The notes: a model not told the origin generated them from the letters alone. Numbered from the stretch's first letter, positions 21,801 through 33,377 are shown. The stretch: DNA of 64,000 nt from Hyposmocoma kahamanoa (GCF_003589595.1 NW_020653993.1:3669308-3733307); one strand, 5' to 3'. Program-made: numbers and translations.

Positions 21801-22559
21801 TGTTTGAAAATACGCGGCTGTTTATTTTTTCATTTAATTTATAATTTTGTTTTTGTTTTTAGTTTGGATGCTGACAGAAATATAAATATACAAATTGGCT
21901 TTTGTCGTTATTTAATTGATAATAGTAAGCCATTAAAAACTTTAGAATACTTGAAACTATTTTTGTTCAAATAGTTTGTATGTGTAGCAGTCCCAAAAAC
22001 CTTAGAACTAGATTGTAAATGGTAAAAAAATTTCAGTTTTTGTTATTTTCCTATCGCTATAGTAATATTGAATATAGTTAGTTCTATTTTCTCGTATCAA
22101 CAGAACAAAAGCACCGTGTATAAGCATTATAGAAGACGTGAAACGGTCCATATCCGCACGCTGCACCTGCCGCGGCGCACCAATCATGTGCGTCTATTTG
22201 TTTTACTCGTTTTTTGAATTCTCGTTTCTTTTTTCGAATTGCTCGGCGGTAGCTTAGAACTGGCTGGTTTGTTTTTCAATAATTAAGTTTTTTTTGTCAT
22301 TTGTATTTGATCTAAGAAATATTACAGGTAGCTTGTAAATATTATAATTTTTAATATCCTCTGTCGTATAAAGTGGCTTAGAAATACAGTCGAGTGTCTC
22401 CATGTGTTTGTCCATTTACATAACGTTGTCCTGATTGACATTATCTTATGCTTCGTTTGCACTGTTTTAGAGTGCTTTACGTTGAAAGCTTCTACTTCTG
22501 TTTTTGTAGAACTTACTAAACCAAAACCCTATGTGTACTCTTAATTCATAATTAAATTA

Positions 22560-22662
22560 AGATTCATGTGTTCAAGGCCCATCGGGTGTATGAAATTTTT
22601 CTTTGTGTTCGATCATTGCATTAATAAAATCATAACAAACTGGTGGAGTTATTTCGCAATAA
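22560..22662 (+). repeat. SINE-2 copy, plus strand
   Basis: TTCAAGGCCCATCGGGTG, TTTTTCTTTGTGTTCGATCA and CATAACAAACTGGTGGAG. This is the 3' body without a good A box. Confidence 0.5.
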
Positions 22663-22901
22663 ATCTCAATAAATCATAGCGCAAAGTTCACGCATTCATT
22701 ATTTCATGTGAATTATCTGAGGTGTTACATAAAATATGATATAAATAACAATAATAATGTACCAGACAACCACACCATTTGCCTGGTCTCAAATTAGCGT
22801 ATCCCCTGTACTATGAGTACTAGAGCAACAAGAGTTCACTCTGAAGCACTTTCCAGAACACCCAGACCAGAACCAATTTAGAAAAAAATCATTTTTCATT
22901 T

Positions 22902-22980
22902 TGGTCCTGCTGGGAATCTAACCCGGGACTTCCTCATCCAGTACTCACAGTGTAAACCGTTGGGCAACCGAGGGCGTCAA
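22902..22980 (-). repeat. tRNA-like SINE head, minus strand
   Basis: The minus strand reads GTTGCCCAACGGTTTACACT as an A-box region and CGGGTTAGATTCC as a B box. The acceptor stem does not pair, so this is a SINE head and not a tRNA gene. Confidence 0.6.
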
Positions 22981-24599
22981 ATAATAATATATTCTTACAC
23001 ACTATAAGGGCACTACTAATGTCTATAACTTCATTAATTAATTATTTCATATGCTCTGTCATTACTTGTTTACAATATGTACATAGTATTAAAATTTAAA
23101 TCATAATAATCAAAAATAAAAGTACGTAATAATAATAAATTCGAGTTGATATATTTTTGACTTATTTGTCAATACCGTGCGAATGTACTGTATTAAATAA
23201 TCTGTATTTAAACAAATTACATTACACCATTGAATTGTTATTGGCAACTACAGTTGCCAATGACGTTGTTGCACCAAACGTTATTGGCATCCATGGTTGC
23301 CAAACAAAAAAAAAAAAACGCCGCTGTCCACTTTTTTTCTGCTTATTCTGGTGCGGTACCTCGAATCGCCTTCAAATTTTTGCTAGTATTTTTCAAAATA
23401 ACAGGTAATCACTTGAAATCAACGGACATCCCTACCAAGCAAAGATAAAATAGAAAATAAATGTCAAAATTACAACTTGTGGCGCGATTGTTGACCTTGA
23501 GTGGAAGATTTCGACTGTAATGAATGCCATTACTAATTAATTTTGCAATTATTACCTATCAAAATGATCGTCAGGATGTGCTTTTTCGGATGGTGTTAAA
23601 ACTTTAACTTTTGATATCATATTGGAATCACAATCTTATTGGAAAAAAGTCATCAAAGTGAAGGTCATTGCACCTTGTGATTGTTTTTTAGAAAACAAAC
23701 TTATTCATTATTAAAAGACTTTTTAGTAAAATATCACTAAACACATAACTTTATTCAATGCATGTTGTATTAAAACCTTTTTTAGGTCGTTACATTGTGA
23801 ATTTTGGTAGGATTCGTAAATTTTCTTCCTCGCGACCATTGACTTACAATTATATGGACGTCGGGTCCGCGCTAAAAAGTGTCCGCACTTGTAAGGCGCT
23901 AAAATCGTATACAGAGCGCGACACTCCGCTTTAGTCTTCATTTGTTCTACGGACAGCGCGATACTGCGATGACATAACAATTTAAATTTCGAATAGGTTG
24001 ACTTGGGACATTTTTTTCGTGGTTTTTGTATTAGACCCGTCGTCCATTTATTTGTAAGTCAATGCTCGCGACCTATGTTTTTTCACGCCATCTTCGCAAA
24101 TTTTCCGCGAATTCCGCCACTACCCGGGATTGTTTTTAATTTATTTTTAAAATAGTAAAAAACTATTTTGCATATGATTCTAGTGTTAATTGATAGGTAT
24201 TTACATGATCGTCACCTTTAAATATGTTTTGTTTCTTAATAAAATGAATATACAAAGTAGTTAAATCGTAAAACACTATGAAAATTTCTCAGAAGTGTTC
24301 AGAGTACTCAGAAGTTAGCAAATAAAGTCGTCATACTACAGTCATAACTGTAGTCTAAACAAAAGCTACTTAAGTACTCTTATCACTCATGTTATTTTTT
24401 TTTGCTGCAGCTTAATTGGTTCTCGCGTTTCAAGTGTTTATATTACATGCGCCTTATCGCAGCTCCTAATGTAAACAATAAAAAAAAACGGAGGACGCGG
24501 CGTGATGACGTAAGCTCGCGCCTGATCGTACAAGTGCTTATGAGAGCGCTTTATGACAATGAACCATAAGGTGCTGTTTTAATAGTATATAGTATTAGA
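22981..24599. other. Non-coding; a perfect palindrome only
   Basis: TTGGCAACT, AC, AGTTGCCAA at 23241-23260 is a perfect inverted repeat. No gene was recognised. Confidence 0.4.
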
Positions 24600-25385
24600 C
24601 AAAAATCTAAATAGTACTCGCCCTTAACGATGTACTAAACCACTGAATTAAAATACTAACATAGTGTAAACTGAGCATAAATGTAAGTCTACTGCAATCG
24701 AAGCAGTGAAGCTAATTTAGTAGCAGTAGAGCTCTTTGTGAAAAAGTTTGCGTCCAGGAAAGTACAGCCACCTTAGCAAATGTTTTGAAGGTGCTGGTGA
24801 AATTACAGGTACATGGAACTTGTAAACGTATGTCTCAAGGTGACCGGCGCCGTGGCAGTGCCCCTCATATATTTGTGGCTTAAAGCTTTGAGTAGCACTG
24901 CAACTGCTATAGACAGGCGTGTCGCTTATCAATAGGCGCACGATTTGTTCGTCCTGTCACTTGGTATCATAAAAAAAGTGAAGTAAGTTATTAGCAGACA
25001 AAAGTGTCGTGTAGTCAATGAATTTCTTAGAATATCTATTTGAACCTTAAAAGTACTAAAATAACAAAAATATATCTCACATGATATTTTTCTGTTTTTT
25101 TTTGGTCTATCGGATGTTGGATAATATAATGGCAATTTTTGTCTTAAAAGCTGCTGCTCTAAACAAAGTCTTTCAGATGTTTAAGTCACGAATGCATTCT
25201 CAGGAAATTATTGATTTCCTTAAAATAACGGTGTGAACACTGAGACCGGTAAATCAAATTTAAATAGCATTCGCCCTTAAAGATGTACTAAATTACTCAA
25301 CTAAAACACTAACATAGTGTAAACTGGGCATAATATGTAAATTCACCGCAATCTATGCAGTGAAGTAAATTGTCAGCAGATACTT
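24600..25385. repeat. Local direct duplication, one copy interrupted by RepA
   Basis: 24600-24719 resumes at 24978 after the RepA insertion and is closely similar to 25254-25385. Shared strings include CTCGCCCTTAACGATGTACT against TTCGCCCTTAAAGATGTACT, CTAACATAGTGTAAACTG in both, and GCAGTGAAG. The second copy is uninterrupted at the place where RepA sits in the first. Confidence 0.85.
24720..24977 (+). repeat. RepA copy with target site duplication
   Basis: Runs from GTAGCAGTAGAGCTCTTTGT to CACTTGGTATCATAAAAAAA, with one middle deletion. GTGAAGCTAATTTA stands before it (24706-24719) and GTGAAGTAAGTTA directly after the A-rich tail (24978-24990), an imperfect direct repeat. The uninterrupted paralogue at 25362 reads GTGAAGTAAATTGTC. 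Confidence 0.9.
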
Positions 25386-27262
25386 AAGGGTAAAACTATA
25401 CAACTATTTAAATTCATAGTTCGAAAGTTGTATTTTTTATTATTACCTTGAAAATGATAATTTGGTAAAGAACCTTTTGCCGTTCGATTCGTATAAAGCT
25501 GGTTAACGTATTCTTTCCCAATTTTCAATAAGCATGTCCTACAACATTATCTCAGACTTTAAATCCAACATAAAATCACACGGTTCCCACACGACGACGA
25601 CGGCGGCTCCATTTCGGTTTAACATAACATAAATCGTGTAGAATCGCTACCACCTGGCGGTTTGGAATGCTATCTTCATCGTAGGTGTATGGGACGTGTT
25701 ATAGAAAACAAACAGGTTTCGATGTAATTGTTAGATAGCGCCATCTTGTGGAGTAATTAGGAATCATTTCAATAGGTAAATGGAAAGACTCAGATTTTTG
25801 GTATTTTTGGTGAAGGTTCCCTTCTTTATTTGTCAGTATTTTTCAGATATATATCACGGAGAATGTGCGACGGAATATATGAAATATTTCCGCCATCCCC
25901 TTTCTATCATCAGGGAACTAGATGTAGTGGATATACCTAAAATTCGCACGAAGCGTTGCGCTTTCACATCTACATGTACGACAGCTTGTGGTATAATAAT
26001 AGTAGTCTGTAGACTCAAACAATGTTCTAATAGCCATTAATGATATGTATCTGCGCTTAGCACGTGGTCGAAAATATATTACATGTACTTAGTACTTTAA
26101 AAAAAAGAAAGTGTGGGTAGCGATACCTGGCGAGCAGCGCTATTTAACACTACGACGCGGTATACTGGGGCCCACCAATTAGTACGTGATAAACTCGCTA
26201 GGTGGCGCTGTAAATATCTATATTTAGATCATATTAGGAACGCCTAGACCATGTTTGTGTAAAATCGGTCTTTTTCTTGTATTTTGAAATAATATGACAT
26301 TTGAAAAAGAAAAGATAAGTGAAATGCAAAGCCTCAGCTCAATTATAAATTTCCAATATAAGCTGACACATGACTCCAGCAGTGACCATAGCAAAACCAA
26401 GATTCACAAGACCTATTCCTACTGGTACTCCAAATCGCAACGTGCAGTTGTTTTTGCCTAATCTCTTATACTTTAAACCGTAAACATATGACGTCTGATT
26501 TGAGAATTATTCGCTACTCAACAATTTGTCGTCTACAAGCAGGTTGCTTATTGTTAACGATAGACATAAAAACATATAAGATTATAATATTTTTAACAAG
26601 CCTTTCGCAAGGCAGCATCAACAGCATTATAGCCTACATTATTTTCTATAAATTGTGCAAATTATAATTTTCTTAACAAGCAGATAAACCACATTATGGT
26701 AGAATTGGTGTACAGTAGAGGTATTTACAAAACATGAAGATAAGGCAACGTGTTTCTATGTACATAACTGTTCTAAGCAGAATGGTCACCAGTAATGGAT
26801 CTTCATAACTTAATTGTGAAGAGTTGGCTAAACACTAACTCATATTTAAACGAAAGTATAAAACAAAAGAACTAAAATGAATACTGTTATATTTAAATCC
26901 ATCACGCACCGCTAGATGGCATTAGTAGTATTCTGAAACACGCAAACAATCTGCTAACTTTTTAGTATGAGTATAAGACAACTTTTGTTTATCGATTGTC
27001 CAACCAGATGGCAACACTTGCAACCTTGTGCAGGGTGTACATATGCAGGTTCTCTCATGCACAACCTACTGGCGGATGCTACTATCATGAGCCGAGGTCT
27101 TTGCCCGCCTGGGCACGTTCAGGTCTGTTCAACTTTATTTTTATCGTATAGGTTAAGAGCTCGTGCTTTTGTGTGGTATGACAGTCCAAACCAACTGCTA
27201 AATTAATATCCTCCAAAACAGCTTTCAAGCTTCTGAGACTTTCGGTCTATGCTTTGATAATT
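25386..27262. other. Non-coding, nothing recognised
   Basis: Short GC-rich patches (ACACGACGACGACGGCGGCT at 25581; GGCGAGCAGCGCTATTTAAC at 26130) and three 'gcgccatct'-like motifs were seen. The 60-90 codon frames have no domains. Confidence 0.4.
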
Positions 27263-27264
27263 TA

Positions 27265-27506
27265 GGCGCGCGTTCCCATTATGTCTCGTATTACTACGAG
27301 ACTTACTACGTTTATTTTATCATTGAACGAATATCGTATGTAGCTATTCCCATTGTCACGACAGTCCGTCGTAGTAATATCAAAAAAGTCGTTAACGAGT
27401 TAATTTTGTTGTTCTATGCGTGAATAATTTCATTTAAATATACAAGTCACGACACTTTAAACTGCACGACTATCTGTCGTCACGATATAATGGGAACTAT
27501 GCGCTC
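27265..27506. mobile_element. MITE-like TIR element, TA flanked
   Basis: GGCGCGCGTTCCCATTATGT at the left pairs, imperfectly, with the reverse complement of ATAATGGGAACTATGCGCTC at the right. TA borders both ends (27263-27264 and 27507-27508). The interior repeats TTCCCATT and ACGACAGTCCGTCGTA-like strings. Confidence 0.6.
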
Positions 27507-27540
27507 TAAGATGCTTTTTTATAGAATATAATAAGTGTGT

Positions 27541-27745
27541 ATTTGAGTTCCATCTCACCTGATGAAAAGTAACGATGAGGTCGACAGTGGAGCATGCACA
27601 CCCAACTAATGCCTATTCACTCTTTAAAGGTCCAAGTTATAGCATTCTGGCAATAAGCCTGCACGCAGGGAATTCCACTCCAAAGCCGTTCGCCATATAA
27701 ATGTAGAAGTGAATGCTTCGTGAGAGTACTTGGAATATCCCCAAC
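27541..27745 (-). mobile_element. LINE 3' end, minus strand
   Basis: TTCCATCTCACCTGATGAAA, AGTAACGATGAGGTCGACAG and GGGAATTCCACTCCAAAGCC form a typical lepidopteran CR1/RTE-type 3' UTR in reverse. The first 60 bases match 13595-13665 inverted. Confidence 0.6.
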
Positions 27746-27984
27746 ATAAGGGTGGATTTGGCACTAACTGCATTGTTACACCCTTGAGATACAGTGTTGG
27801 TTACTCTCGTTAGTTAAAGTTTGTACGAGTATTTAATTTTGTTAACTTAACGTAAGTTGTCTTTATATCACCAAATATCTGTAATGATGTCTGAATTCAT
27901 CCGTCTACGCACTCCTTCCCGCGGAGACAGTGACAAAAACTTATATAATTAGTGATTATCAAATGTTTTCCTCCGATTTTAAAA

Positions 27985-28235
27985 AAAGGAGGAGGTTTTC
28001 AATTGTATTTTTTTTGGTAACTATGTCACGCGATTACTATTTGTAAACCGATTTCGATGATTATTTTTTGTTGGAAAGAGGGTACATTATATATAGTATT
28101 GGTTCCATTTAAATTTCAAGAAAATATTCCACCTAAGGGTGACAAACTAGGGGATGAATCCGGTTTCGCGCACTTTCCGGTAACCGATTTCAATAAAACT
28201 TGGCAAATAGATGTTAATTCCACGAACTATTCAGG
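27985..28235 (+). repeat. RepC copy, long
   Basis: AAAAGGAGGAGGTTTTCAAT, AACCGATTTCGATGATTATT, AATATTCCACCTAAGGGTGA and CAATAAAACTTGGCAAATAG. With 37008-37250 this is the longest RepC copy here. The 88-codon frame inside it is not a gene. Confidence 0.7.
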
Positions 28236-28758
28236 TAGTTTTTTCTACAAATGTTACAGTTGTCATTTTATTAATTACTTTTCAGAAAATTGTTTCCTTT
28301 TTAAAATTCTAAAAAATAAGTAAGATAAGAAGAAGAATAAAATTAGTAGGTTACAATTACATAAAACTAACCCGACGAAGAACATACTAGAAGAAATCCA
28401 AAGTTCGAATAAACCGGAAAACAAAGTTCACAAGCAGCTAAAAACAAAAACAGTATTTTATAAATTACAACGAGCGAACTCATGATTCGTACAAAAGAGA
28501 AATAAATAATGGAAAATTGCACCAACTAACTCTCATAGTATTTTTTGCCTTGTTATTTTTTAGCTCCTACAATACTGTGCTGTTATTCCTTTATTCATTT
28601 AACTCTATACAGTCAAGCCGAATAAACAGAAATCGTTAATTTCACAGAAAAAAAAAATTGTACTGTAATAATATTTTATGCATGCAACTGAAGTGGTAAA
28701 CTACTTTTTTGTGATACAAGTAAAGGGACAAATAATTGCAGTACCACTCAGAGCTTTA

Positions 28759-29177
28759 GGCTGCCTCTCCACCAGAGATGTGCGACGTAACGAGGCGGTG
28801 TGCGAGGAAAAAATCCACCAATAGGTTTACTCAATTTTCCTACCCTCACTTAGCGCAGCTCCGGTGGAAAAGGGTTAGCGCAAAATGGCGAACGATGTGT
28901 GCGAGAGATGTGCACGAGGAATGTGTGCGAGGGATGAGGGCGAGAAATGTGTGCCTAACGGTGTAGGAAACTAGAGTTACTAGAAGTATGACACTAACTG
29001 ACATTGACTCATCGCCACAGCTCATCCCACCACACCGTACCCCGCCAAGAGTCCACATCCTCTCACGGCCTAGCTACCTCGCACAGCTTTGGTGGAAAAC
29101 ATCACACCGTTTCACTGCGCCGCTACACATCCTCACACCGCCTCGCTACGTCGCACATCTCTGGTGGAAAGGCAGCC
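28759..29177. mobile_element. MITE with 49-bp TIRs and TTA target duplication
   Basis: The arms 28759-28807 and 29129-29177 are inverted repeats (GGCTGCC, then CCACCAGAGATGTGCGAC). TTA lies outside both ends (28756-28758 and 29178-29180), as in PIF/Harbinger insertions. Two more copies of the right-arm motif occur inside in direct orientation (about 28846-28872 and 29057-29098, each ending in GGTGGAAAA). No transposase is present. A shorter relative lies at 58880-58996. Confidence 0.9.
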
Positions 29178-29180
29178 TTA

Positions 29181-29724
29181 ATCCGTTTAAGCATTTTAAA
29201 TTATTATTAATAATTTAATGTTATTGATATTGTTTCTGTTTGCGTTATGAGTTGGACTTAGCTCTAAGGTTGATATAATATAATGTTTAAAGTAGTCTCT
29301 CTTGTCTCTCCACTATCCACTCGATGTGTTGTTGTATGTAATACGCGCGGGGTGGGTGCCTGAAGGCCTACCATACAGCCTAGAACTAGTTTAGGCTCCA
29401 GTCCTCACAAATGTATCTAGTCCTGAGTACCCTATTCTTAATATGCGTCTTGTAGCTATGTGAGGAGAAAAATAGTTGTATTTTGTATTTCTTTTTTTTT
29501 ATTTTTTTTATTACGTAACTTTTGTTTGTTGTGCGCGTATATCCTTAGATCATACTGCTCTACGACGTAGACCCGATATTGTAATTATTGTGTCCTGTGT
29601 CTAAATACAATAAGGTTGCAGGAAGAAATTTCTTTTAGAAATAAGCAGTGCCGTTTGTTAATGTTTTTTTACTTAACGTAATTTGTGTTTTCCTGTGAAA
29701 TAATTTACCAAAAAAATAAATAAA
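29181..29724. other. Non-coding, nothing recognised
   Basis: Foreign to RepA, which it separates. The ACGCGCGGGGTGGGTGCCTG stretch at 29342 and an AAATACAATAAGG end at 29604 hint at a LINE 3' end, but I cannot show it. Confidence 0.35.
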
Positions 29725-29778
29725 AGATCTGAGGGGCATTACCATTGCATCAGTACCACCGAGAAAAGTTGAACAGTG

Positions 29779-30010
29779 CGACGAGGACGGTTTCAAAAAG
29801 GTGGAAAAGAAGAAGTACACCAGCCGTAATCTACGAGTAAGTGGCACCGCCCCGTCTGGCGTCCAGCGATACCAACGACGTTGTTATACGTGTCACGGCT
29901 TCATTACTCCACAAAGTCTATCAATATTGTGGAGTATATATATGGGCAAAAGCCAATGCTACCCTGAGGGTCGAGCAGTTGGTGTCCCGCCACTATGTAA
30001 TTTTTAATAC
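29779..30010 (+). pseudogene. LINE ORF1 (gag-like) fragment, frameshifted
   Basis: The plus strand reads DEDGFKKVEKKKYTSRNLRV then SGTAPSGVQ in one frame. After a shift it reads VYIWAKANATLRVEQLVSRH in another. The 'GF..V..KK...SGTAP' linker followed by a nucleic-acid-binding domain ending in 'L.VE.L.SRH' is what I know from ORF1/Gag-like proteins of lepidopteran LINEs. About 75 codons remain. It is inserted between pieces of a RepA copy. Confidence 0.5.
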
Positions 30011-30754
30011 AGGTTAGCGTCATACTTCGCAGACAATACTTGTAAATAATAATTAGTCAGTAGTATTTTTATTGTATTATTATGTATATTAGGTAAGGGG
30101 CATACTTCACTGGACGAACTTTTTCTCAAGGAGCTCTACTGCTACTAAAGTACACTTTAGGGAATGATACTTATCAGTAAAAACAACATTTACAGTGCTA
30201 TATTTTGACCACGCTTAAATTCGAAAATATCGCGGCTGTCTCATACATTTTGATCGTGTAGTTATGACTATTTCAGAGAGCCCCGCACTTGCAAATGTTG
30301 CAAAGAAAATTTATCAGTGCACTAACAAACGAATGGACGTATTCATAAATAATGTTCAAACTTTCAAACATTATACAAAAACATGATAAAAATATAACAT
30401 ATGAAAAATAAATTTTATAATACCATGTTTTAACTTAATCGTTTTGACTGTACTTTTTTTAAATCGAATAAAAATACTAACACTGTTTTCAAATTCAACC
30501 TCATTCGAAAGTAAATAAGGTGTAGTTTTAATCGTATTTTTATTAGGAATGTAAAACATGGAAAATTTACTTCTGTAGCATTTAGAACGGAAGTTAAGCT
30601 TCCTTTATACAATATCTTCAGTAATTAATTTCATTAAAATTTGTACTTTGTATACATATTATTACCTTCCTTTCTAGCGTAAGTTTCTTTCAAGAACACT
30701 GTATTCGAAGCCGTGGGGTGTAATCTACGTACATACACGATGTAAAAACAAATT

Positions 30755-30926
30755 GTGTCTTAGTGACAAGCGACATGTCTACCTGTAACAGCCACTCAAA
30801 TCATGAAATCACAAAGATCTGAAGTGCACTGCCATATCGCCATCTTGGGACAAAAGTTCCACGTCCTTGTAGTTGTTTCACAAGTTATACTTCCTAACCG
30901 GAACGCAGTAATGCCCACTTTACATA
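30755..30926 (-). repeat. RepA copy, strongly diverged
   Basis: TAGTGACAAGCGACATGTCT, CACAAAGATCTGAAGTGCAC and CCTAACCGGAACGCAGTAAT. Both ends are missing. Confidence 0.65.
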
Positions 30927-31205
30927 GGTTGCGATTTTTTTGTTCTGATTTATTTTTCTATGACCTGATTAACCATTATGTTACCGTTCTTAACAGATTG
31001 TAATATGATTAGAGTATACATTCATCTTTTTACTGTATTACCGATAAGTTGATAGTATTGTGGTAGCTTGCGGTTGTCCACCATATTGCAGATTTTGACA
31101 TTTCAATAAAAAAAATAATTATACAGTTATACTCGAATCGTTTTGCAAAAAACTTCTGTTTAGATTTCACCTAAATATTGCTACAGTCTACTGGTTATCA
31201 TCAAA

Positions 31206-31682
31206 TTTTGTTTTTGTGATACCAAGTAACGAACAAGTAGTGCGCCTGGTGTTAAGCGACACGTCTGTCCACAGCAGTTGCAGTGTCACTCAGAACTTTA
31301 AATCGCCCGTCACCCTGAGCAATGAGTTGACAAGTCCTATGTGCCTGTAACTTCGCGAATCACCCTCGCCCTTTAAGACTGGAACGCAGTAATACCTAAA
31401 TAAATTTTAAACTAACTTCGTGGCCGAACCGTTATCATGTTGGTCTGCCATGCAGAGGTCTCGGGTTCGACTCCCGGACCGGAAGAATTTTCTATGGTCT
31501 ACAATTATTTCTCTCGTGAGTTTGGGTGTAATTTGCGGTTGTCTATGATTTCCTAGTGCGGAGCTATGATGCTATGAGTGTGTGTTATAAAAGAAATGCT
31601 CACATTGCTGTTGGGCGGCAGAAATAGATAAGGTGGCAGCACTTCCTTAGACGACCTCTTTCACAAGGAACTCTTCTGCTTA
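31206..31682 (-). repeat. RepA copy interrupted by SINE-1
   Basis: Parts 31206-31398 (TTTTTGTGATACCAAGTAAC to GGAACGCAGTAAT) and 31592-31682 (AATGCTCACATTGCTGTTGG to AAGGAACTCTTCTGCTT) are collinear in RepA. A SINE-1 sits between them, so it inserted after RepA. Confidence 0.85.
31411..31588 (+). repeat. SINE-1 nested in RepA
   Basis: TTCGTGGCCGAACCGTTATC (A box), GGGTTCGACTCCC (B box) and CGTGAGTTTGGGTGTAATTT. A short internal deletion removed the CACCCGCGACACAGGG part. Confidence 0.85.
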
Positions 31683-32140
31683 AAAAAAGAACTTATTTTG
31701 CATGGAGGTTTTTCCATGACCTCAAGCCGGTAATGATAAGTACCTCAACTATGGTTAGTCAAGCAATTTAATACAAAAAATGAACGTACAGCGAAACATT
31801 GTCATTAGTCCGAAAACAATTTGACAACCCATAGATATACAATTGCGCAACTCGGAAAATGTGGGTCAAATTACCGTAATCAAGGTGGCGTTGATCCTCA
31901 GCGCTGACGGAGCGATTGAGGAGGAGGATACACACTTGAGATGACTGCTACAAATCACATAGCGAGTTCCTAAATGACAGCGAAGGCGTGTGTTGTCACG
32001 CCCCAGAAAGGGAAGAAGGGACCACTGGGTCGAGAAGCCATACTTACAAAATTGTAGGAAGGCATAATAGTGCCTATTGGAAAGCGCCCGGCGCAAGTAG
32101 TATTAATATTTTTATAATAGTTTTTATATTCGTTTTTCGC

Positions 32141-32425
32141 CATTTTTCAATATGGCTGCTATACAAACTTTTTTGGCGGCAGATAAAACTTTGATCTAAT
32201 ATGACTGAAAATCGGCTTGTTGGGGTCTGTACCGGTGTTTAATAATAATTTGCGGTCAAAATTTGCTTTTAGTCATTTTTCAATTATGACTGCCATACAA
32301 ACTTTTTTGGCGGTTGGTAAATATCTGCTCTAATTCGATTGAAAATCGGCGTGTGAGGGTGTTTAATAGTAATTTGCAGCTAAAATTTGCATTGTGCCAA
32401 TTTTGAACATGGCCGCCATTAAAGA
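32141..32425 (+). repeat. Tandem repeat, about 130 bp x 2.2
   Basis: Units start at 32141, 32274 and 32398 with CATTTTTCAATATGGCTGC, CATTTTTCAATTATGACTGC and CAATTTTGAACATGGCCGCC. Each complete unit continues through AAACTTTTTTGGCGG, TGAAAATCGGC and the GTGTTTAATA region. Confidence 0.9.
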
Positions 32426-32885
32426 GCCGTGGACCGAGGTTCAGCGGAGGGCGATGCCCGAAGCGTCCTCACGCCGCCGTACGTAGGTAGTATTGGAGAC
32501 TGTATTGAGAGTACAAGATCTCACAATTGTTCAAAATGTAAGGCATACTTCCTGATGTAGTAGAAATGAGATTCTTATAGCGTGTGTATCTCGACTGTCT
32601 CTCTGTTAGATTATTTTTTCTTGGAAGCTATGCGAAAGAGAACTATTTAAGGGGAAAAAATGCCATAGCATTACTTTAATGTACACTGCACCTGAAGTAG
32701 ATAATGGGATAATAATAATAAAGCAATGTAGATTAAAATAGTGTTGTATAATAAAAACGATCAAATCATAAATGGAATTGTTATATTTTTCATTTCTTCT
32801 GCCAACGCATTTCCATCAAATGACGTCATAAGACTGATGCCATACGGGCTTTGCGTCGTCGCAGCACCATGATTTCGTCGTACTT

Positions 32886-33190
32886 ATAGTCTTTTTTTTA
32901 AATGGTGACAGTTTATAGCGCAAAAGTTTTGCCCGCTTGCAAGAAGCTAGTGATTGCAGTCGATAAAATTATTCTATCGACTATCGATTGAACGTTGGTC
33001 AAGCTAATGCAATAAATAGCAGAACTTGTTTCATTTGAATGACCATCGGCGCATTATTTGTACAACTATTGGGCACAGGTTCATTTGAATTGTAAATTTT
33101 TGTAATTTCAAAATACAAAGAGCAGACATCATTGTAAAGTTTTTCATTTTAATTCAATATAGATCATAATAATCATATAGGTCGCGTGGC
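32886..33190 (+). mobile_element. Partial relative of the TA-type MITE at 36.0 kb
   Basis: GTTTTGCCCGCTTGCAAGAA, GCTAGTGATTGCAGTCGATA, AGAACTTGTTTCATTTGAAT and AAAGTTTTTCATTTTAATTC run parallel to 36031-36330. The right half and its TIR are absent. Confidence 0.7.
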
Positions 33191-33237
33191 GGGACTGATT
33201 AAAATGTATATATAAAAATTGTATAAATAGTGCATAT

Positions 33238-33377
33238 ACTCGTAGCCCCGCATTAGGGATACCTTGCGTCGCGGGTGCCAATCATGGACGCACACATAGA
33301 CGACCACAAATTACACACAGTAAGCTAATATTCGTGACAGGCCAGCACAGTAGCCGTTTGGCCAAGGAGGCAGTTAT
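33238..33377 (-). repeat. SINE-1 copy, minus strand
   Basis: TAGCCCCGCATTAGGGATAC, GTCGCGGGTGCCAATCATGG, ACCACAAATTACACACA and the A box (GGCCAAGGAGGCAGTTAT) in reverse. The B box region is degraded or deleted. Confidence 0.8.

Larger units (their letters stand above)
28705..30148 (-). repeat. RepA copy broken by several insertions
   Basis: Collinear minus-strand RepA pieces lie at 28705-28757 (TTTTTGTGATACAAG to CCACTCAGAGCTTT), 29725-29772 (AAGATCTGAGGGGCATTACC) and 30090-30148 (AGGTAAGGGGCATACTTCAC to CTACTGCTACTAAAG). Between them lie the MITE at 28759-29177, further unassigned DNA and a LINE ORF1-like fragment. Confidence 0.65.

Noticed and set aside
25780..26040. 86-codon cysteine-containing frame that looks like a small secreted peptide
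   Set aside because: The hydrophobic start is weak, the cysteines form no known pattern, and there is no supporting exon structure. I do not call a gene or peptide.
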